From positions 186,001-250,000 of the forward strand of contig JBAJFG010000544.1 in NCBI GenBank assembly GCA_037903475.1: a stretch of DNA of 64,000 nt. The letters run 5' to 3'. Position numbers and translations under genes: made by a program. This document shows, one piece after another, positions 1-30,125 of the stretch. Positions within the stretch are counted from its first letter, which is position 1. Every line of letters starts with the position of its first letter. Source of the DNA: Ancylostoma caninum. Taxonomy: Eukaryota; Nematoda; Chromadorea; Rhabditida; Ancylostomatidae. The notes under the pieces were generated by a model. The model did no database searches, had not been told where the DNA came from, and saw only the letters and a list, made by a program, of their open reading frames with translations.

Positions 1-2093
1 AACGGTGTGATAAGGGTGCGCCGGCGTCCAAAAGTGGGGAAACGCCTGGAGTCGGGTCCAACGGTGTGATAAGGGTGCGCCGGCGTCCAAAAGTGGTGAA
101 ACGCCTGGAGTCGGGTCCAACGGTGTGATAAAGGTGCGCCGGCGTCCAAAAGTGGGGAAACGCCTGGAGTCGGGTCCAACGGTGTGATAAGGGTGCGCCG
201 GCGTCCAAAAGTGGTGAAACGCCTGGAGTCGGGTCCAACGGTGTGATAAGGGTGCGCCGGCGTCCAAAAGTGGTGAAACGCCTGGAGTCGGGTCCAACGG
301 TGTGATAAGGGTGCGCCGGCGTCCAAAAGTGGTGAAACGCCTGGAGTCGGGTCCAACGGTGTGATAAGGGTGCGCCGGCGTCCAAAAGTGGTGAAACGCC
401 TGGAGTCGGGTCCAACGGTGTGATAAGGGTGCGCCGGCGTCCAAAAGTGGTGAAACGCCTGGAGTCGGGTCCAACGGTGTGATAAGGGTGCGCCGGCGTC
501 TAAAAGTGGTGAAACGCCTGGAGTCGGGTCCAACGGTGTGATAAGGGTGCGCCGGCGTCCAAAAGTGGTGAAACGCCTGGAGTCGGGTCCAACGGTGTGA
601 TAAGGGTGCGCCGGCGTCCAAAAGTGGTGAAACGCCTGGAGTCGGGTCCAACGGTGTGATAAGGGTGCGCCGGCGTCCAAAAGTGGTGAAACGCCTAGTC
701 TTGTACGATGTGCTATAAGGGTGTGCCGCGCGCTCCAAAAGTGGTGAAACGCCTGGAGTCGGGTCCAACGGTGTGATAAGGGTGCCGCCGGCAGTCAAAA
801 AAGCGGGGGGGGCTGGAGTCGGGTCCAACGGTGTGTATAGGCGTGCCGTAGGTCTTGAAGCGGCGAATGCTGGCAAAGTCGGGGTCCAACGGTGATGATA
901 AGGCGTGCCGGCGTCGAAAAGTGGGGAACGCCTGGAGTCGGGTCCAACGGTGTGATAAGGGGTGCCGGCGTCCAAAAGTGGTGAAACGCCTGGAGTCGGG
1001 TCCAACGGTGTGATAAGGGTGCGCCGGCGTCCAAAAGTGGTGAAACGCCTGGAGTCGGGTCCAACGGTGTGATAAGGGTGCGCCGGCGTCCAAAAGTGGT
1101 GAAACGCCTGGAGTCGGGTCCAACGGTGTGATAAGGGTGCGCCGGCGTCCAAAAGTGGTGAAACGCCTGGAGTGGAGTCGGGTCCAACGGTGTGATATGT
1201 GTGCGCCGGCGTCCAAAAGTGGTGAAACGCCTGGAGTCGGGTCCAACGGTGTGATAAGGATGCGCCGGCGTCGAAAAGTGGGGAAACGCCTGGAGTCGGG
1301 TCCACCGGTGTGATAAGGGTGCGCCGGCATCGAAAAGTGGGGAAACGCCTGGAGTCGGGTCCACCGGTGTGATAAGGGTGCGCCGGCGTCCAAAAGTGGG
1401 GAAACGCCTGGAGTCGGGTCCAACGGTGTGATAAGGGTGCGCCGGCGTCCAAAAGTGGGGAAACGACTGGAGTCGGGTCCAACGGTGTGATAAGGGTGCG
1501 CCGGCGTCCAAAAGTGGGGAAACGCCTGGAGTCGGGTCCAACGGTGTGATAAGGGTGCGCCGGCGTCCAAAAGTGGGGAAACGACTGGAGTCGGGTCCAA
1601 CGGTGTGATAAGGGTGCGCCGGCGTCCAAAAGTGGGGAAACGACTGGAGTCGGGTCCAACGGTGTGATAAGGGTGCGCCGGCGTCCAAAAGTGGGGAAAC
1701 GACTGGAGTCGGGTCCAACGGTGTGATAAGGGTGCGCCGGCGTCCAAAAGTGGGGAAACGACTGGAGTCGGGTCCAACGGTGTGATAAGGGTGCGCCGGC
1801 GTCCAAAAGTGGGGAAACGACTGGAGTCGGGTCCAACGGTGATAAGGGTGCGCCGGCGTCCAAAAGTGGGGAAACGTCGGGTCCAACGGTGTGATAAGTG
1901 CGCCGGCGTCCAACGCCTGGAGTCGGGTCCAACGGTGTGATAAGGGTGCGCCGGCGTCCAAAAGTGGGGAAACGACTGGAGTCGGGTCCAACGGTGTGAT
2001 AAGGGTGCGCCGGCGTCCAAAAGTGGGGAAACGCCTGGAGTCGGGTCCAACGGTGTGACAGGTGTGATAAGAGTGCGCCGGCGTCCAAAAGTG
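1..2093 (+). repeat. 59-bp minisatellite array (family 1, copy A)
   Basis: About 35 head-to-tail units of 59 bp fill the left edge and continue beyond it. The unit can be recognised by ggtccaacggtgtgataag, then gcgccggcgtccaaaagtg, then aaacgcctggagtcg. Units fall into blocks: the left block mostly has gtggtgaaacgcctgg, while units at about 1440-2000 have gtggggaaacgactgg. This pattern suggests local block duplication. Units near 700-960 are degenerate. No strand needs to be coding: 59 is not a multiple of three, and the long open frames on the minus strand only exist because the unit lacks stops in all three frames there. The array is the body of the Helitron-like element that ends at 2686. 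Confidence 0.95.
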
Positions 2094-2686
2094 GGGGAGC
2101 GTCCGAAAATGTGGAGATCGACGGTGGAAGGATGTGCCGCTGTCCACTACTGAGGAAATGACACGAGTCATTTGCTCAATCGGTTCGCTGGCGCCTAACA
2201 TCAATGGTAAAAAACTAGAAGTCAGACCTCAGCAGTGATTAGTTTGCAATCCGTGTAAATCCCTCCTCCTTACATCTCTTTTCGCGTTCTTCTCTCATTC
2301 GTTTATGAACACACCGCACCCTCCTCACTTATATGTTCGAACTAGCTTTTATCACTTTACCAGTTATAACAAACAAATAATGATAATTCATTTTCTGTGG
2401 TCATTCCAGGTTTAATCGGTCATACACAATTATTTCAATTAACTATATATGTTTTATAGTTCAATAGCTAATTCATTTGAGCAAAAGATAAAATTGCTGC
2501 GAGAAACTCGGTTAATCCTTTTTGATAGGTCCAGTTTCACATTAAGAAAAGCAATGGAAAGGATGTGGAACGCATTATAAGTGGTAAGGTTGAGTTCATT
2601 AGAATGAAAAAGAAAGAAAGTCATGCGAGCGAAGCGAGCATTAGGAAAAGTCTGGAAGTCCGGCGTCAGCCGGACGGCCAGACTGG
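1..2686 (+). mobile_element. Helitron-like element family 1, copy A (5' end outside window)
   Basis: The 59-bp array is followed by a tail of about 590 bp (2094-2686). The tail matches copy D (58996-59606) almost base for base, which sets the unit of mobility as array plus tail. The last 36 bases form a hairpin: TCTGG and TCCGGC pair with GCCGGA and CCAGA around a short loop (2651-2682). The terminal bases are CTGG, with T as the next base (2687). A hairpin close to a 3' CTRR end followed by T is the signature of Helitrons. No Rep/helicase coding is visible, so the copy would be non-autonomous. Helitron assignment is an inference; the recurrent termini are seen directly. Confidence 0.65.
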
Positions 2687-2785
2687 TTTATTATATTTGG
2701 CCAAAGAATTTGTTGTCACCCTGTATTATTGTTTGGGAGTGTTGATACGGCTCCGTGTGCTTTCCTCCACACTTCAATATATGTA

Positions 2786-3688
2786 TTAGGTTGGTTCGAA
2801 AGTTTTGCACCAACATATTTTTTAAGATCCAAAATTTTATAGGCTTTGACTCAGAATACCACTACATGTGAACTGCGGAACACACCTGGCTACAGCCGCA
2901 CAACAAGCGTTGGACAACTCCAAGCGGTTGGTTAGAGAAAACTGATGTTGGCTTGTGTCTCCCAATGAATGCCTTGCAAGAGTGAATGTATGTCAGTCTT
3001 TGCTGCTGAGTCCACACAAGAGGAACTTTCTCCATCAACTCACTGCTGCAGATGAGAGTTGGGGCTGTCTCTTAACGGCATACGGGAGGAAAGTTGACTC
3101 GCGTGTGGCAAACCACCTCCAAGACAGCCGAAAGGAGAAGTGCACGAAAGAAGGTTTTTCTGTGTTTTTGGTGGAATTCCGAGGAAATGTCGCATCGATG
3201 AACTGCTCACACCTGGGCCACCGTGACTGTCTCAGTCTACTCTTTCTAACCACAGTAAGTGGCAGAAGCAACTCGCCTGGTGCGGGGAACAATTGGACAT
3301 TTTGCTTCACTTCATGACAACGCCCGACTCCACCTGACAAAGCCTACTCGCCAAAAAAAAACTGCCGAACTAGGTTGGGAAGATCTACCACACTCTGCTT
3401 ATTCTCCTGACTTATCCCCACCTGAATACCACTTCTCGGAGCTCTGAAGCTGCATCTACGAGAAAAGAAATTCGATGATCGGACCAAACCAAAAAGTGAG
3501 ATTTCAAGCTTCTTAGACTCACAGCTGCTACAGTTCTTGACTTCTGGAACTGATGTTCTAGTGCAGCGTTGGCCATACCTCGAGGATCATAAAGGTAATT
3601 GATTTATTGATTGATATCTATTCACAGTGAACTTAACATTCTTTGAGAAAAGTATGAAATTAGGTGCAAAACTTTCGGACCAACCTAA
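2786..3688 (+). mobile_element. Degenerate mariner element
   Basis: Terminal inverted repeats of about 26 bp (ttaggttggttcgaaagtt at the left; the complement at 3660-3688) lie inside a TA target duplication (2784-2785 and 3689-3690). The length is 903 bp, against about 1.28 kb for a complete mariner, so it carries internal deletions. Transposase remnants on the plus strand include RNFLHQLTAADESW (near 3022-3060; the family has GDE.W at the first catalytic Asp) and ELGWEDLPHSAYSPDLSP (near 3367-3420, the region of the third catalytic Asp). Frames are broken; this copy is dead. Confidence 0.85.
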
Positions 3689-4924
3689 TAGCTTCCAGGC
3701 AGAAATTTCCATAGGTGACGCAATTACGTCTGTGTTTCTGAAAACAGCATAACTGTACTTCTTGTACTTATTCCTTCATTTGCTTACGCCATTACGTCTG
3801 TGTTTCTGAAAAAAACATAACTGCACTTCTTGTACTTAAACCTTCATTTACTTTTGTTCTACGAATCCACCGTGTCAGAGATGTTTGGATATCATTTGTG
3901 CGTAGCTAATATGAAGTCCAACAGCAAAGCCTTTTGAGGGTAGCGTCTCACCTCGATCTTCGTTTTGAGCTTTAAGGTAGCACTATCATAGTATAGGAAG
4001 GGCTCATGTTGTCCATAAAGCGCATCAGCAAACGAACTCGAATGATGTCTTATGAGGGAATTCTATGTGTTGGCGGTTCAGAGTTACGATAGAGTTTTGC
4101 CACGCTTTCGAAGGAAAATTGATCAGGTAGCGTAATCCAGTTTATCAAAGTCCGGAAGTAAATTTGTCAGTGATTTATGCCAAAGAGTGGGAACATTTTC
4201 GTTCGCAGCAAATTTGGAACTTCTTGTAACGTGTCTGATTGAGTTATACCTGTTACCACTGCATAAAATGGAGAGAAATCGTAGAATGGATTTCTAACAC
4301 TTCCTGATTTTTTGAGGAATAATGTCATTGAAGTACTGTAAGAGCTGTGGTAGCTTGGTCAAACTCAAAAATGCATCAATAATGCTCAAAATACTATGTC
4401 ATAATCAGAGATTAAAGCGGCTGACTACAAGGAAAGCCGCAGCGAAATCGCTCATGGAAGAGGATGTAGGTAGCCAGCAGGCAGGACGGAGCTGGACGAG
4501 AGTCGCTCCTCACACCCCTCACCCATCGCTTCCGCTCACCGACCAGTCATCTCCTGGTCATGCTTTACTTCTGCAGTGTACCTCGTCCAGTGATTCTATT
4601 TTGCTCTGGCTGTATTCCTGTCATTAGAACCCGCAACTGTCGGACATGTAACTAACGAGAACATTGATGTTTGCACACAAGGTGACAGCCTCCAAAATGG
4701 TCACCATTTATGCGTTGTTCTTCTTTATTTTTTTCTGAGAAGTTCTCGCGACTGATCGATGGGAATTCATTTCAGGCGTACTACTACAAATCCCCTCCGC
4801 CAAGTAACTGACTTTAATGTGCTCTAAGCGACATGGCTTACTAGTGTTAGACTCGGCGAGTCTGACGGCAAATCACTTTGAGGAGTACGACCAAACATGG
4901 ATTTCCATGAACTGTTTTGAACCT

Positions 4925-5056
4925 CATGGCACCATTTGAAGGCCTAAAGTGTTCAGAAAATGTTCTCAGTGATTTCAAGCGGCGATCTCTGTATAGAGCA
5001 ATTTTGAGCCGTTTTCTCCGCCATGGATGCCTTGTCGAAGGTCCGGAAGAGTACAA
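4925..5056 (+). CDS. Possible single host exon, unidentified
   Basis: An ATG-led frame of 44 codons ends exactly at a strong 5' splice site (AAT|GTGAGTTTTC). A possible acceptor (tttgaacag, about 5092) follows after a 36-base gap, unusually short for an intron; reading on from it gives a stop after about 19 codons. The opposite strand is also open here. I do not recognise the product. This is listed only because the splice signal and frame agree; it could be chance. Confidence 0.2.
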
Positions 5057-6529
5057 TGTGAGTTTTCTCGTTTATATAATATATTTGAACAGAGATTTTC
5101 TGCATTTGATTTGTCAGGAGGATTTTTTTCTTCTGTGCGTACAGTGTGGTAGTCCTATGCTTCGACAAATATTCTTTCACTTGTTTCGGTGGCACTGTCA
5201 AGGATTTGTTTGGAGCATACGCATGCATATGTTCTACTTCCTCGATGTTATGTTCTTAATCCTTTGCTGGATGGTAGAGTCTTTTCTGATCCTATTAGGA
5301 GTTTGTTTCATCTTAGTCATGTTCCAAGCCTTCGCTTTCCAGTCTTTCATTGGTAGGAGGTGTTATATTGAGATTTCTTGAAGGAGAGAGAGAGGGAGGG
5401 GGGGGGGGGGGAGCGGAAGGGTTCCTTCTACTGATTTCGCGAAAGATCAGTTGGAGCGCGGGACTACCCTACTCCGATAAAGCAGTATTCGGTACTTCAA
5501 TGGAAATCCAAGTCAACACATGAATGAAACACATAAACATAACATCAACACAAAAACGAAATATGTATATTTGCCTGCATTGTGTTCTTCCATAGCTTAA
5601 CTGCCAAGTTGTAAGTATTAGCCGCTCTCAAACAGCAGACAATATCAGAACATGGAAAACCCACAAAACCACCATCTAAAACACATACGATGCGTCCAGG
5701 TTCGTTCACATTTATGCGCTGTGTGCCTGCGGCGATATGTGTTACAGTTCGGATACCGCCCACCTCAGTCCATTATCCTCTTTCATCATTACCATGGAAA
5801 ATAGTTGCCAACGAACTTTCCATTTTACCAGAAAGTGGCTACTTCATCAAGTAGTGAAAGCAGCTACTTCATCGAGTATTCCCCCCCCCCCCCTGCTAAG
5901 GGCTATATCCCTGAATTTGTACTGACACCCTTCAGCTATCATGAAGAAATGAGAGAAGCCTCCGCATGTGATAAGGTATTATTTTAGCGGTCGCATAGAA
6001 TAGGGAGCGAAAGTCGCATAACAGGCCCCATGAGCATGATTCCAAGAATTTGTTCTGATCTTCTGAAATCCTTAAACTAGGTGTTCAAGGGCCACAAACG
6101 TTCTTCAAATCATTCTTCAGATTTTTTTGGGGTGGGATCTGGAACAGTTTGTCGAGCCTAGTGGACGCGTGACGCCGTTGATCATATCGATCGGACACGT
6201 CAAGACGTATTGGCCAACGCTGCAGTTGTGGAGGACAGCCAGCAGACGGACCGCTCTGCCTAAGTGGTCCATGAACTGCACTTTCGGACATTCCGAAAAC
6301 GGGTTTTCGTCAAGTTTGTGCTTTTTTACATCGTTGGAATGAACGTGACGAGAGGGTCCAGAATCTGTTGGTATCTATTAGGTGTTAACATAAGTCCTTG
6401 CGCTTTTTTTTCACATGCACTTTTCTCCACCTACTTATTACCTTTCAGCTCATATAGATTCGGAAGCGCTAATCTTTCTTTACAAAAGCATTGTAAAGAG
6501 CTTTTCTAAAACGACAGAATGCTTGGTCT

Positions 6530-6850
6530 TTAAGCCTACGAAGTGGAGCAATGAGCCAGCGAAAAACAGCGCGACCGACAACTACCTATTCTGGCATTCT
6601 CTTAAAGCTCGAAAAGCCATCAAAACTAGGAAAGCGATCCCTACTAAGAATGAAAGAGATGTTTTGCTTGAAATGATGGTCATCAATGACTTCCCAAGCT
6701 CAAAGAAGGCATATTTGGTCTCGATGAAATCAACCACTTCGACCGAAAAGATTTCTCCCACCCTTGACAGCTGAGAATTGCTCCAGAGGGATCTTATAGT
6801 CTTGATGAACAATATACTTCTCAAAGCTACCAAATTACTGGGGTAATCTT
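6530..6850 (+). repeat. Interspersed repeat with a conserved reading frame (copy 1)
   Basis: This segment is homologous to the complement of about 56750-57070. Blocks such as gcctacgaagtggag, gctcgaaaagccatcaaaac and gttttgcttgaaat recur with substitutions. The best-conserved frame is the same in both copies: TKW, then ARKA.KT, then ER[DE]VLLE. A further shared block (gccaacatcgcc near 6920; complement near 56250) suggests that the repeat extends further. Coding origin (a transposon protein) is inferred from the conserved frame; I cannot name the family. Confidence 0.55.
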
Positions 6851-9146
6851 ACTGAAAGGATCAAATCGCAAGGGTCTAGTCATCTTACCCCATGATAACG
6901 TCGGACCCCGCCCTTGCCAACATCGCCAAAAGGGGTCCCCAACGGTTCCATTGCTGACCTTCTTCCGCGTTTATATTCTACATAGCTCACACGTTCAAAT
7001 AGTACCGGGGTCCCTGCTGAATACAAGGAGGAAAAGGTGTTTTTTCCGTAAATCGGCGTTTTTCTTCTTAGGCCTGAAAATTAAGTAATCCATAATTCTA
7101 TGAAACCGCATGATGATGGGATTGTAGAGCGAAAAAAAAGCTTTCAGAGGGTTAAGAGCATGTTGCGAAAATATGACAATGAGTCCGAAAAAATCGCAGC
7201 TGAAATAAGCGCAAGGTTAACACCTAACACAACCCAGAAACGAGGTGACACTACCTTTATGGAGGACATTGCAAATTTTTGTTTGTTAATGTTAGGGTGT
7301 GAAACTACTCAAATGCACCACGAATTGCCTTTCCAGGAAATGTCACATATTCTAGCATAGATGTTCATCAGCAAGTCCATTAGAGCCGCAGGTGACCTGC
7401 GGTTTTTGCGGTTTTCTGCTGCTTTTTTTCCGAATAGCCACTGCGCTAGTTCCAAATAGCTGCTGCGATCCTCCCGAATGGTTATAAGGATGTGCTATGT
7501 TCCGCAGAAATGCGTTTCGAATCCGGTTCGCTCTCTTAGGACGTCCATGCGGTGCTGCCCACACGCAAAAGTGACGATCTCGCCGAAGGTCAGTGCCTTT
7601 ACAGTCCGATCCGATCCATGAAGCTAATTTCCATCTTATTGAAAGAACTTAGCTTTTGTTGGTCGTAACAAAAAGGAGCTACGTATATGAGAGAAGTATG
7701 ATAACGCTCACTCCCTCTCTTGCATTCTACTGCGGTCCTTCCGGTTTTCTGCTGTGGTCCTTCCGAGTCTTTTTTTTTAATCTCTGCATCGACTGAGTGA
7801 TTAGGACTGCATAACGCAATGAGCTGGTTGTGGCGTAAAACGACTATTCTGAATGTTGGGCTAAAATTTCGTGTTGGTATAGTTTTTCGTTGCATACCTA
7901 CATACTACTGGATAAAGCGTCCATTGGAATCTTGCTACAACAACAAGTGCATTCTACAAATCTGCAGCAAACTGTACCAAAAGATCCCGCACGGACAGTG
8001 TGTATCCCCCGAACGTGCAATTCTTGAAATATCAGTGAAAACTGAAATGTGTACATGAAAACTAATTTTGTTAGATAGAGGAGAAGGCAATGCAAGAAAA
8101 ATTTTCAAAACTTTCTCATTCCTTATTGATGATGATTTGATCATACATGGCCTGCTGACATAGTAGGAGACCCCCAAAGTACTACCCTGTGGCTACTGAA
8201 GGGCCAGGGAGTGCTTGTTGCTGCAGTTACGCCCTCAATTGTGAAACGGAGCTTTTGCCTCAACCTCTATTATGAGCTGCTCGCAACGGCTTGGCAAGCA
8301 CCGGGGTCAGTAACAATAGCAATGTATTTGATGACAGAATCGTCATGTATTCCAAAGTACACGGTCGTTTCATTAACCCAGAATCTGGAGATGTGGGGCT
8401 TCATGAGGAGCAGCACCTCGTGGCCTCACTGCGCATGCGAATGCGAGTTGATTGCTGTGATTCGAGTTGCTCCGGCAAAATAAGGCAGACAAGGCTATCA
8501 TATGGGTAGGCCAGTTTTGAAAAGAGAACCATCGGAGAAAGACGGCAAAAACTAAAACCCCTGCTCCCTGCCGCTTATTTATCATATCAATTTTTCCACG
8601 TTTTTCCTGACTAGCGGGACTTTCCATCACTTTGTAGCCCACTATTTGCATTCTCTTGGCTCGTCACTATCTGATCATTATCTCATCCTAGCCGTGGGTT
8701 CCTCCCTGCGCGGGAAAAGCCCATTGATTTCAACCATTTTTGAAAAGTTATCCTTCTGTTTGTCGATCCGCAGATTGCGCAGTTCTGATAACTGAGAATC
8801 GGCTCAATCTTTGCGTTGGAGTAATGTTATAGATTTCGAAGGTGTATACTCAATTCAGTGACAGAGATCCTCTCAGTTGTTAGAGGTGAAAATCTGACCT
8901 AGATACCGTTCCTTCCATCCCTTCCTACTCAACTTAACACTATTTCATTACTGAGAATGAATATAATTCCTACACACTGCAATTTCGACGAGACGAGTCT
9001 TGTTAACCTCTCCTCTATTTGATTAACCTGAGGAGCAGCATTGTATGAGGCGGCGAGAGGCGGCCTGAGGCAGTTGACTTTTGTTCTCGATCATCACTTT
9101 GTCGCTTCTAATCTATCATGTGAAATTTACGTATCGTCCAGCACTA

Positions 9147-10432
9147 CGAGGGCGGTTTGAAAAGTTTTCGGAATGTCAATCAAAACAAAACAAATCTAAC
9201 GCATTGAATATTTTATTCCATAGCTTAATCCCTTCAAAGCTCAGCACACGTAGTTCGGTCTGTTTTTGATTTTTCGTTCTCTATCCAGAATGAATTTCTC
9301 TGAAGTACTCAGAAAAACCGGGTAAAGCCACGAATAACTCGTCTTCCGATCGGAATCTTGTCCTTCATGGGAAGACGTTAATATTTTAAGACAGGTACAG
9401 GTGCGAGGAAGCCAATGCAAACATGTCGCTCGATGAAGTGGGATTTTGGGTTCAATCATTACAAATTTCCTGGTGAGCCGTAACACCTGCTTGAGCCATC
9501 TTGCTAAAATTGAGGGACAACTCATTTTTCTCCTGTGCAAATCCGCGCGTGTCGCTCGGATTACTACAGCTGAAGCTTCTAAAAATTTCGAATGACATTC
9601 ATTTGTAATGGCTTTTCCATCAATCCCTTAGAATTTCCAGGAACAGACCCCGTCACCGTTTTACCTCAGTGATCGGTAATTTTTTCTTCAGAACCCATTT
9701 TTTGTGTCTGACCTACTGTTTTCCTTGCATCTTTTGTGACAACAGTGTAGTGCGTAATCTTATCTTCAATATGGATAACATTTTCGATTTGTAATCAAAC
9801 TCAACCATTCAAAATAATTTTCTGATTTTCATGTTGGATTGCATTTTGTTCGGGGATTGAGCAAATGTGGCACTCATTTTTGCTAAAGTTTTTTTTCTCA
9901 GAATCAGTTTGTCGGGTAAGATAAAAATAGTGATTTATAACAGATATAGATGCAAAAGATATGATTTATAATAGCGCTGGGCTACTTTATTTGGTACGCA
10001 CTTTGTATTCTATCTGTCAATATCTTGCCAACGATATCATCCACTTTTCTGATTTGGTCACCGTTCCTTAACATTTTGCGCATGGCTTACTGGTTGCTCG
10101 CGTCCAGCTACGCTTATTCTTCAGAACCCAGAGATTATGGCTGAACAATGAAGGTGGTGATGCTCAAAAGTCAGCACCTAAGTGGTGTTCGATTCACTGT
10201 GTCTAGTCAAAAAAATAAAAAAATAGTGGTCACCTAAATTCAGCATCTCTCTGTAACTGAGCACAGTCGCAGCTGCTTCACTTGGTCCCCTTGTCAAAAG
10301 CAGAGGCTTTGTCGAATCGAAATGATATTCAAAATCAATTCATATGAAGGATTCTCGAGCAGAACTGCATGGAAAATTTTGGAAAAGAACAGCCCCTTAA
10401 TGGTGATTCCGGAAACTTTTCAAACGGCACTC
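9147..10432. mobile_element. Mariner-sized TIR element, lineage unassigned
   Basis: The left end reads cgagggcggtttgaaaagtt, and the complement of the right end reads cgagtgccgtttgaaaagtt; the match continues for about 28 bp. A TA lies at the left (9145-9146); the right TA is mutated. The 1,286-bp length is that of a complete mariner. I could not find transposase motifs in any frame, so it is either heavily decayed or non-autonomous. The mariner call rests on length, TIR style and target. Confidence 0.6.
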
Positions 10433-11372
10433 GTCTTGGGTAGCCGCTTTTATATAATTTGAAACAGGTAATAATACAGACGGCAAAGCTCGAGCGAAGC
10501 TGAAGAGTGGGGCATTTTTGAAGCAATGCCCATAAAACGCAAAAATGAATATATTGTGGCCGTAGTCGAAAAATTTTGATCAAATACACGTCCCAATTTT
10601 GCGAAATAATCGCATAAAACAATTCCGACGAGATTTCGAGTAGTTTCTCCTGTTGTTTATGAAAACTGATTTCAGTCCACTCCATCACTGGAGATGCGCT
10701 TAGTCCTTACCCTCTGGAGTTTCGACTGATTCATGCTTCACTACTTACTGAACCGTCTTTTACGTGGGGATCGGCATTGCGTGAGGCGGCGTGAGACAAT
10801 CGGCACTTGGCAGGCGACAACCTAAGATATGCTCAGATATTCGGGCGTTTGGAGCGTAGCCCCACACCGTTTCCCGTCGTATGACCTGCACGACAAAAGC
10901 AAAGTCTGTGGAGTTGGCGCGCCTAATACAGCGTTAGCTGCCCGTATTGCCTCGTTTGGCTTGCTGTGATCTGGCCACGGAGATGGCAAGAACAAGGTAG
11001 ATAATCTCCTATTACAACCGATAACCACAAACATACTACAAAAAATAAGTTCCGCTGCGCGCTTGCTGCACTCGGCAAGCCGGACAGCTGTGCCGAGGTG
11101 GAATTTTCCGATCGCGCAGCGCCGCCACCCATCCCACCCATCTCGTCTGGCCTGTCCTTACACTGGGTCACTGTTTCAACCGGGCCTCAGTTGGCCAAAC
11201 AAGTGGCTCGTCCTGTCTCCGCCACAACAAAGACAAGAACTAGGCTTTCAAAGCCGTCTGTAGGCTTATATACACCTATAGTACCCATAGCAGGACACAT
11301 TCATATCATTCTGATCCCATGATTCTGGTTCTTGTCTTTGTCACACAATCTTCACGGCCCGTGGTAAAGTAT
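10433..11372. other. Unassigned intergenic stretch
   Basis: Nothing recognisable was found. Overlapping short open frames occur on both strands and no splice-bounded exon chain could be built. Confidence 0.4.
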
Positions 11373-11808
11373 CATGGCAGTGAGTTGAATTCCAAAACTC
11401 ACCTCCACACTTAAGGCGATGATTGCATGCCAACTCACATCCATGAAGTTTAGGATAGCATATCATTGCCACCCACATCACTGCTAGAGCACGCATGTGC
11501 GAACAGAGGAGATCATCGCCACGTTAGGAGCTGCCCGTCTTCTCATGCTGTGGAAATAGTGCCAGAGGTGAGTGGACGCTGAGTGAGACGCTGGGGTTGA
11601 CTAATTCTGCGTTTACTCACCTCTCGCACTATTTCCACACCATGAGAATGCTATCATCTCCTAAAAGATATCCTCTGTTGCCATATGCGTGCTCTAGCAG
11701 TGACGTGAGTGGCAATGATCTGCTATCCTATTCTGCGTGGATGTGAGTTGGCATGCAATCATCGTCTAAAGCCTGGCAGTGGGTTTTGGAGTTCAACTCA
11801 CCGCCATG
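11373..11808. mobile_element. Foldback element with long inverted arms
   Basis: The two halves (about 11373-11590 and 11600-11808) are imperfect inverted copies of each other, beginning catggcagtgagttgaa and catggcggtgagttgaa when each is read inward. Shared blocks include gatgattgcatgccaactca and cactgctagagcacgcat. The whole is 436 bp, with arms of about 210 bp and a short unpaired centre. No open frame of note and no clear target duplication were seen. It probably is a foldback MITE or other hairpin-forming repeat. It lies just downstream of the srx gene on that gene's strand. Confidence 0.75.
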
Positions 11809-12030
11809 ACATTTTATTACAGGCGCATGTTTCACTTTTACGTCTTTATGAAGAACTCAGCGTCGAAACACTCAACAAGCAGAATGAACATAGTCATCGA
11901 AGAAATCGGAAACGTCTCGAACAGAGACGCAAAAGTATGCCTTACACTGACACATTTTTCTTTTGTTTCGAAATTATAACGTGTGAAATTAAAACCACCC
12001 ATAATTGAAATAACCAGAAATTTTCTTTCG

Positions 12031-12036
12031 TTTATT
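12031..12036 (-). terminator. Polyadenylation signal AATAAA for the srx gene
   Basis: On the minus strand AATAAA occurs about 170 nt beyond the srx stop codon, a reasonable 3' UTR length for a nematode gene. Cleavage site not determined. Confidence 0.4.
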
Positions 12037-12204
12037 CAACTGCTATGTTCTAGTGGTTATGAATGCATGAGATGAAATGAAAAAAAAGAACAAATAATTA
12101 CAACAATAGAACAACACGCTGATTACAACACATTCTTTGAAAAAGAATTAGCTGTGTGCTGAGATTGCTAATGAATAAAGCATTGTAGGCTTGCATAGCC
12201 GTTG

Positions 12205-29502
<17,298 letters not shown>

Positions 29503-30125
29503 CTATTAGGTAATTCTGGAATAACAATTATTAGAGTCAAACAAGTTTGAATTTTCAACGGTATTTGTGGGCCACAAGCGATACTGTGCATACTAGGTAA
29601 CAGAGATTATATTGTATAACTAGAAGAACTCGATTTCCTGCAAAACTCGAGGACGGAGGAAGCTAAGAGACGAAAAGATAGGAGAGAATACACGCGAAGC
29701 AAAAGCAACAGGAGAAGAAAAGTTGTGAAAGCTCCTAAGCCAAGTAAAAAAAAATATTCGGTGTCTGTGCAGTCGATGGAAATCCAACGCTCTCAGCAAT
29801 GTCATTACTAATTCCATCGTGAATTCAGAACACGACCAAATTGGATAGAAAACAAAGCACGCTAATATGCTGTAAATCAATCGTTTTTCAAGGGCGAAAG
29901 CACTAGTTGAAAAGAAGGAGAAGTAGGGTAGAAACTTTTCTTAGATATCTATTTTTAACATTTTTGTACTCGGACGGTTGCGATTCCTCCACTCTTTTCT
30001 ATACATAGATGATTAGTCGTAGATAGTCATATGTATAGGTAAACAAAACGTGAGTGGCCATCCGCAACTTGTAGCTCCGAATAAAACAACATGATCCACT
30101 AAGATTTTTTTCTGTAGAATAAATA
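29503..30125. promoter_or_regulatory. Presumed srx upstream region
   Basis: This is the sequence immediately 5' of the srx start codon on the minus strand. It contains the likely trans-splice acceptor (attccag, about 29519) and no other recognised feature. Regulatory role inferred from position only. Confidence 0.3.

Larger units (their letters stand above)
3691..9146. other. Gene-poor stretch, mostly unassigned
   Basis: No gene could be reconstructed over this 5.4 kb. It holds simple G and C runs (5396-5411, 5881-5892) and a repeat at 6530-6850 described separately. One possible exon lies at 4925-5056 (plus). A frame starting MAPFEGLKCSENVLSDFKRR runs to a good donor (AAT then GTGAGT), but no partner exon is convincing. 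Other open frames of 60-120 codons overlap each other on both strands and show no recognisable domain. Confidence 0.4.

Noticed and set aside
1..2093. CRISPR array
   Set aside because: Head-to-tail units without unique spacers, in a spliced eukaryotic genome.
713..2204. Minus-strand open frames of 445 and 469 codons with a repeated WTPAHPYHTVGPDS-type motif
   Set aside because: They are read-through of the 59-bp array; the unit lacks stops in all three frames on that strand and the frame rotates every unit. Same for 17575-18825 and 25539-26306.
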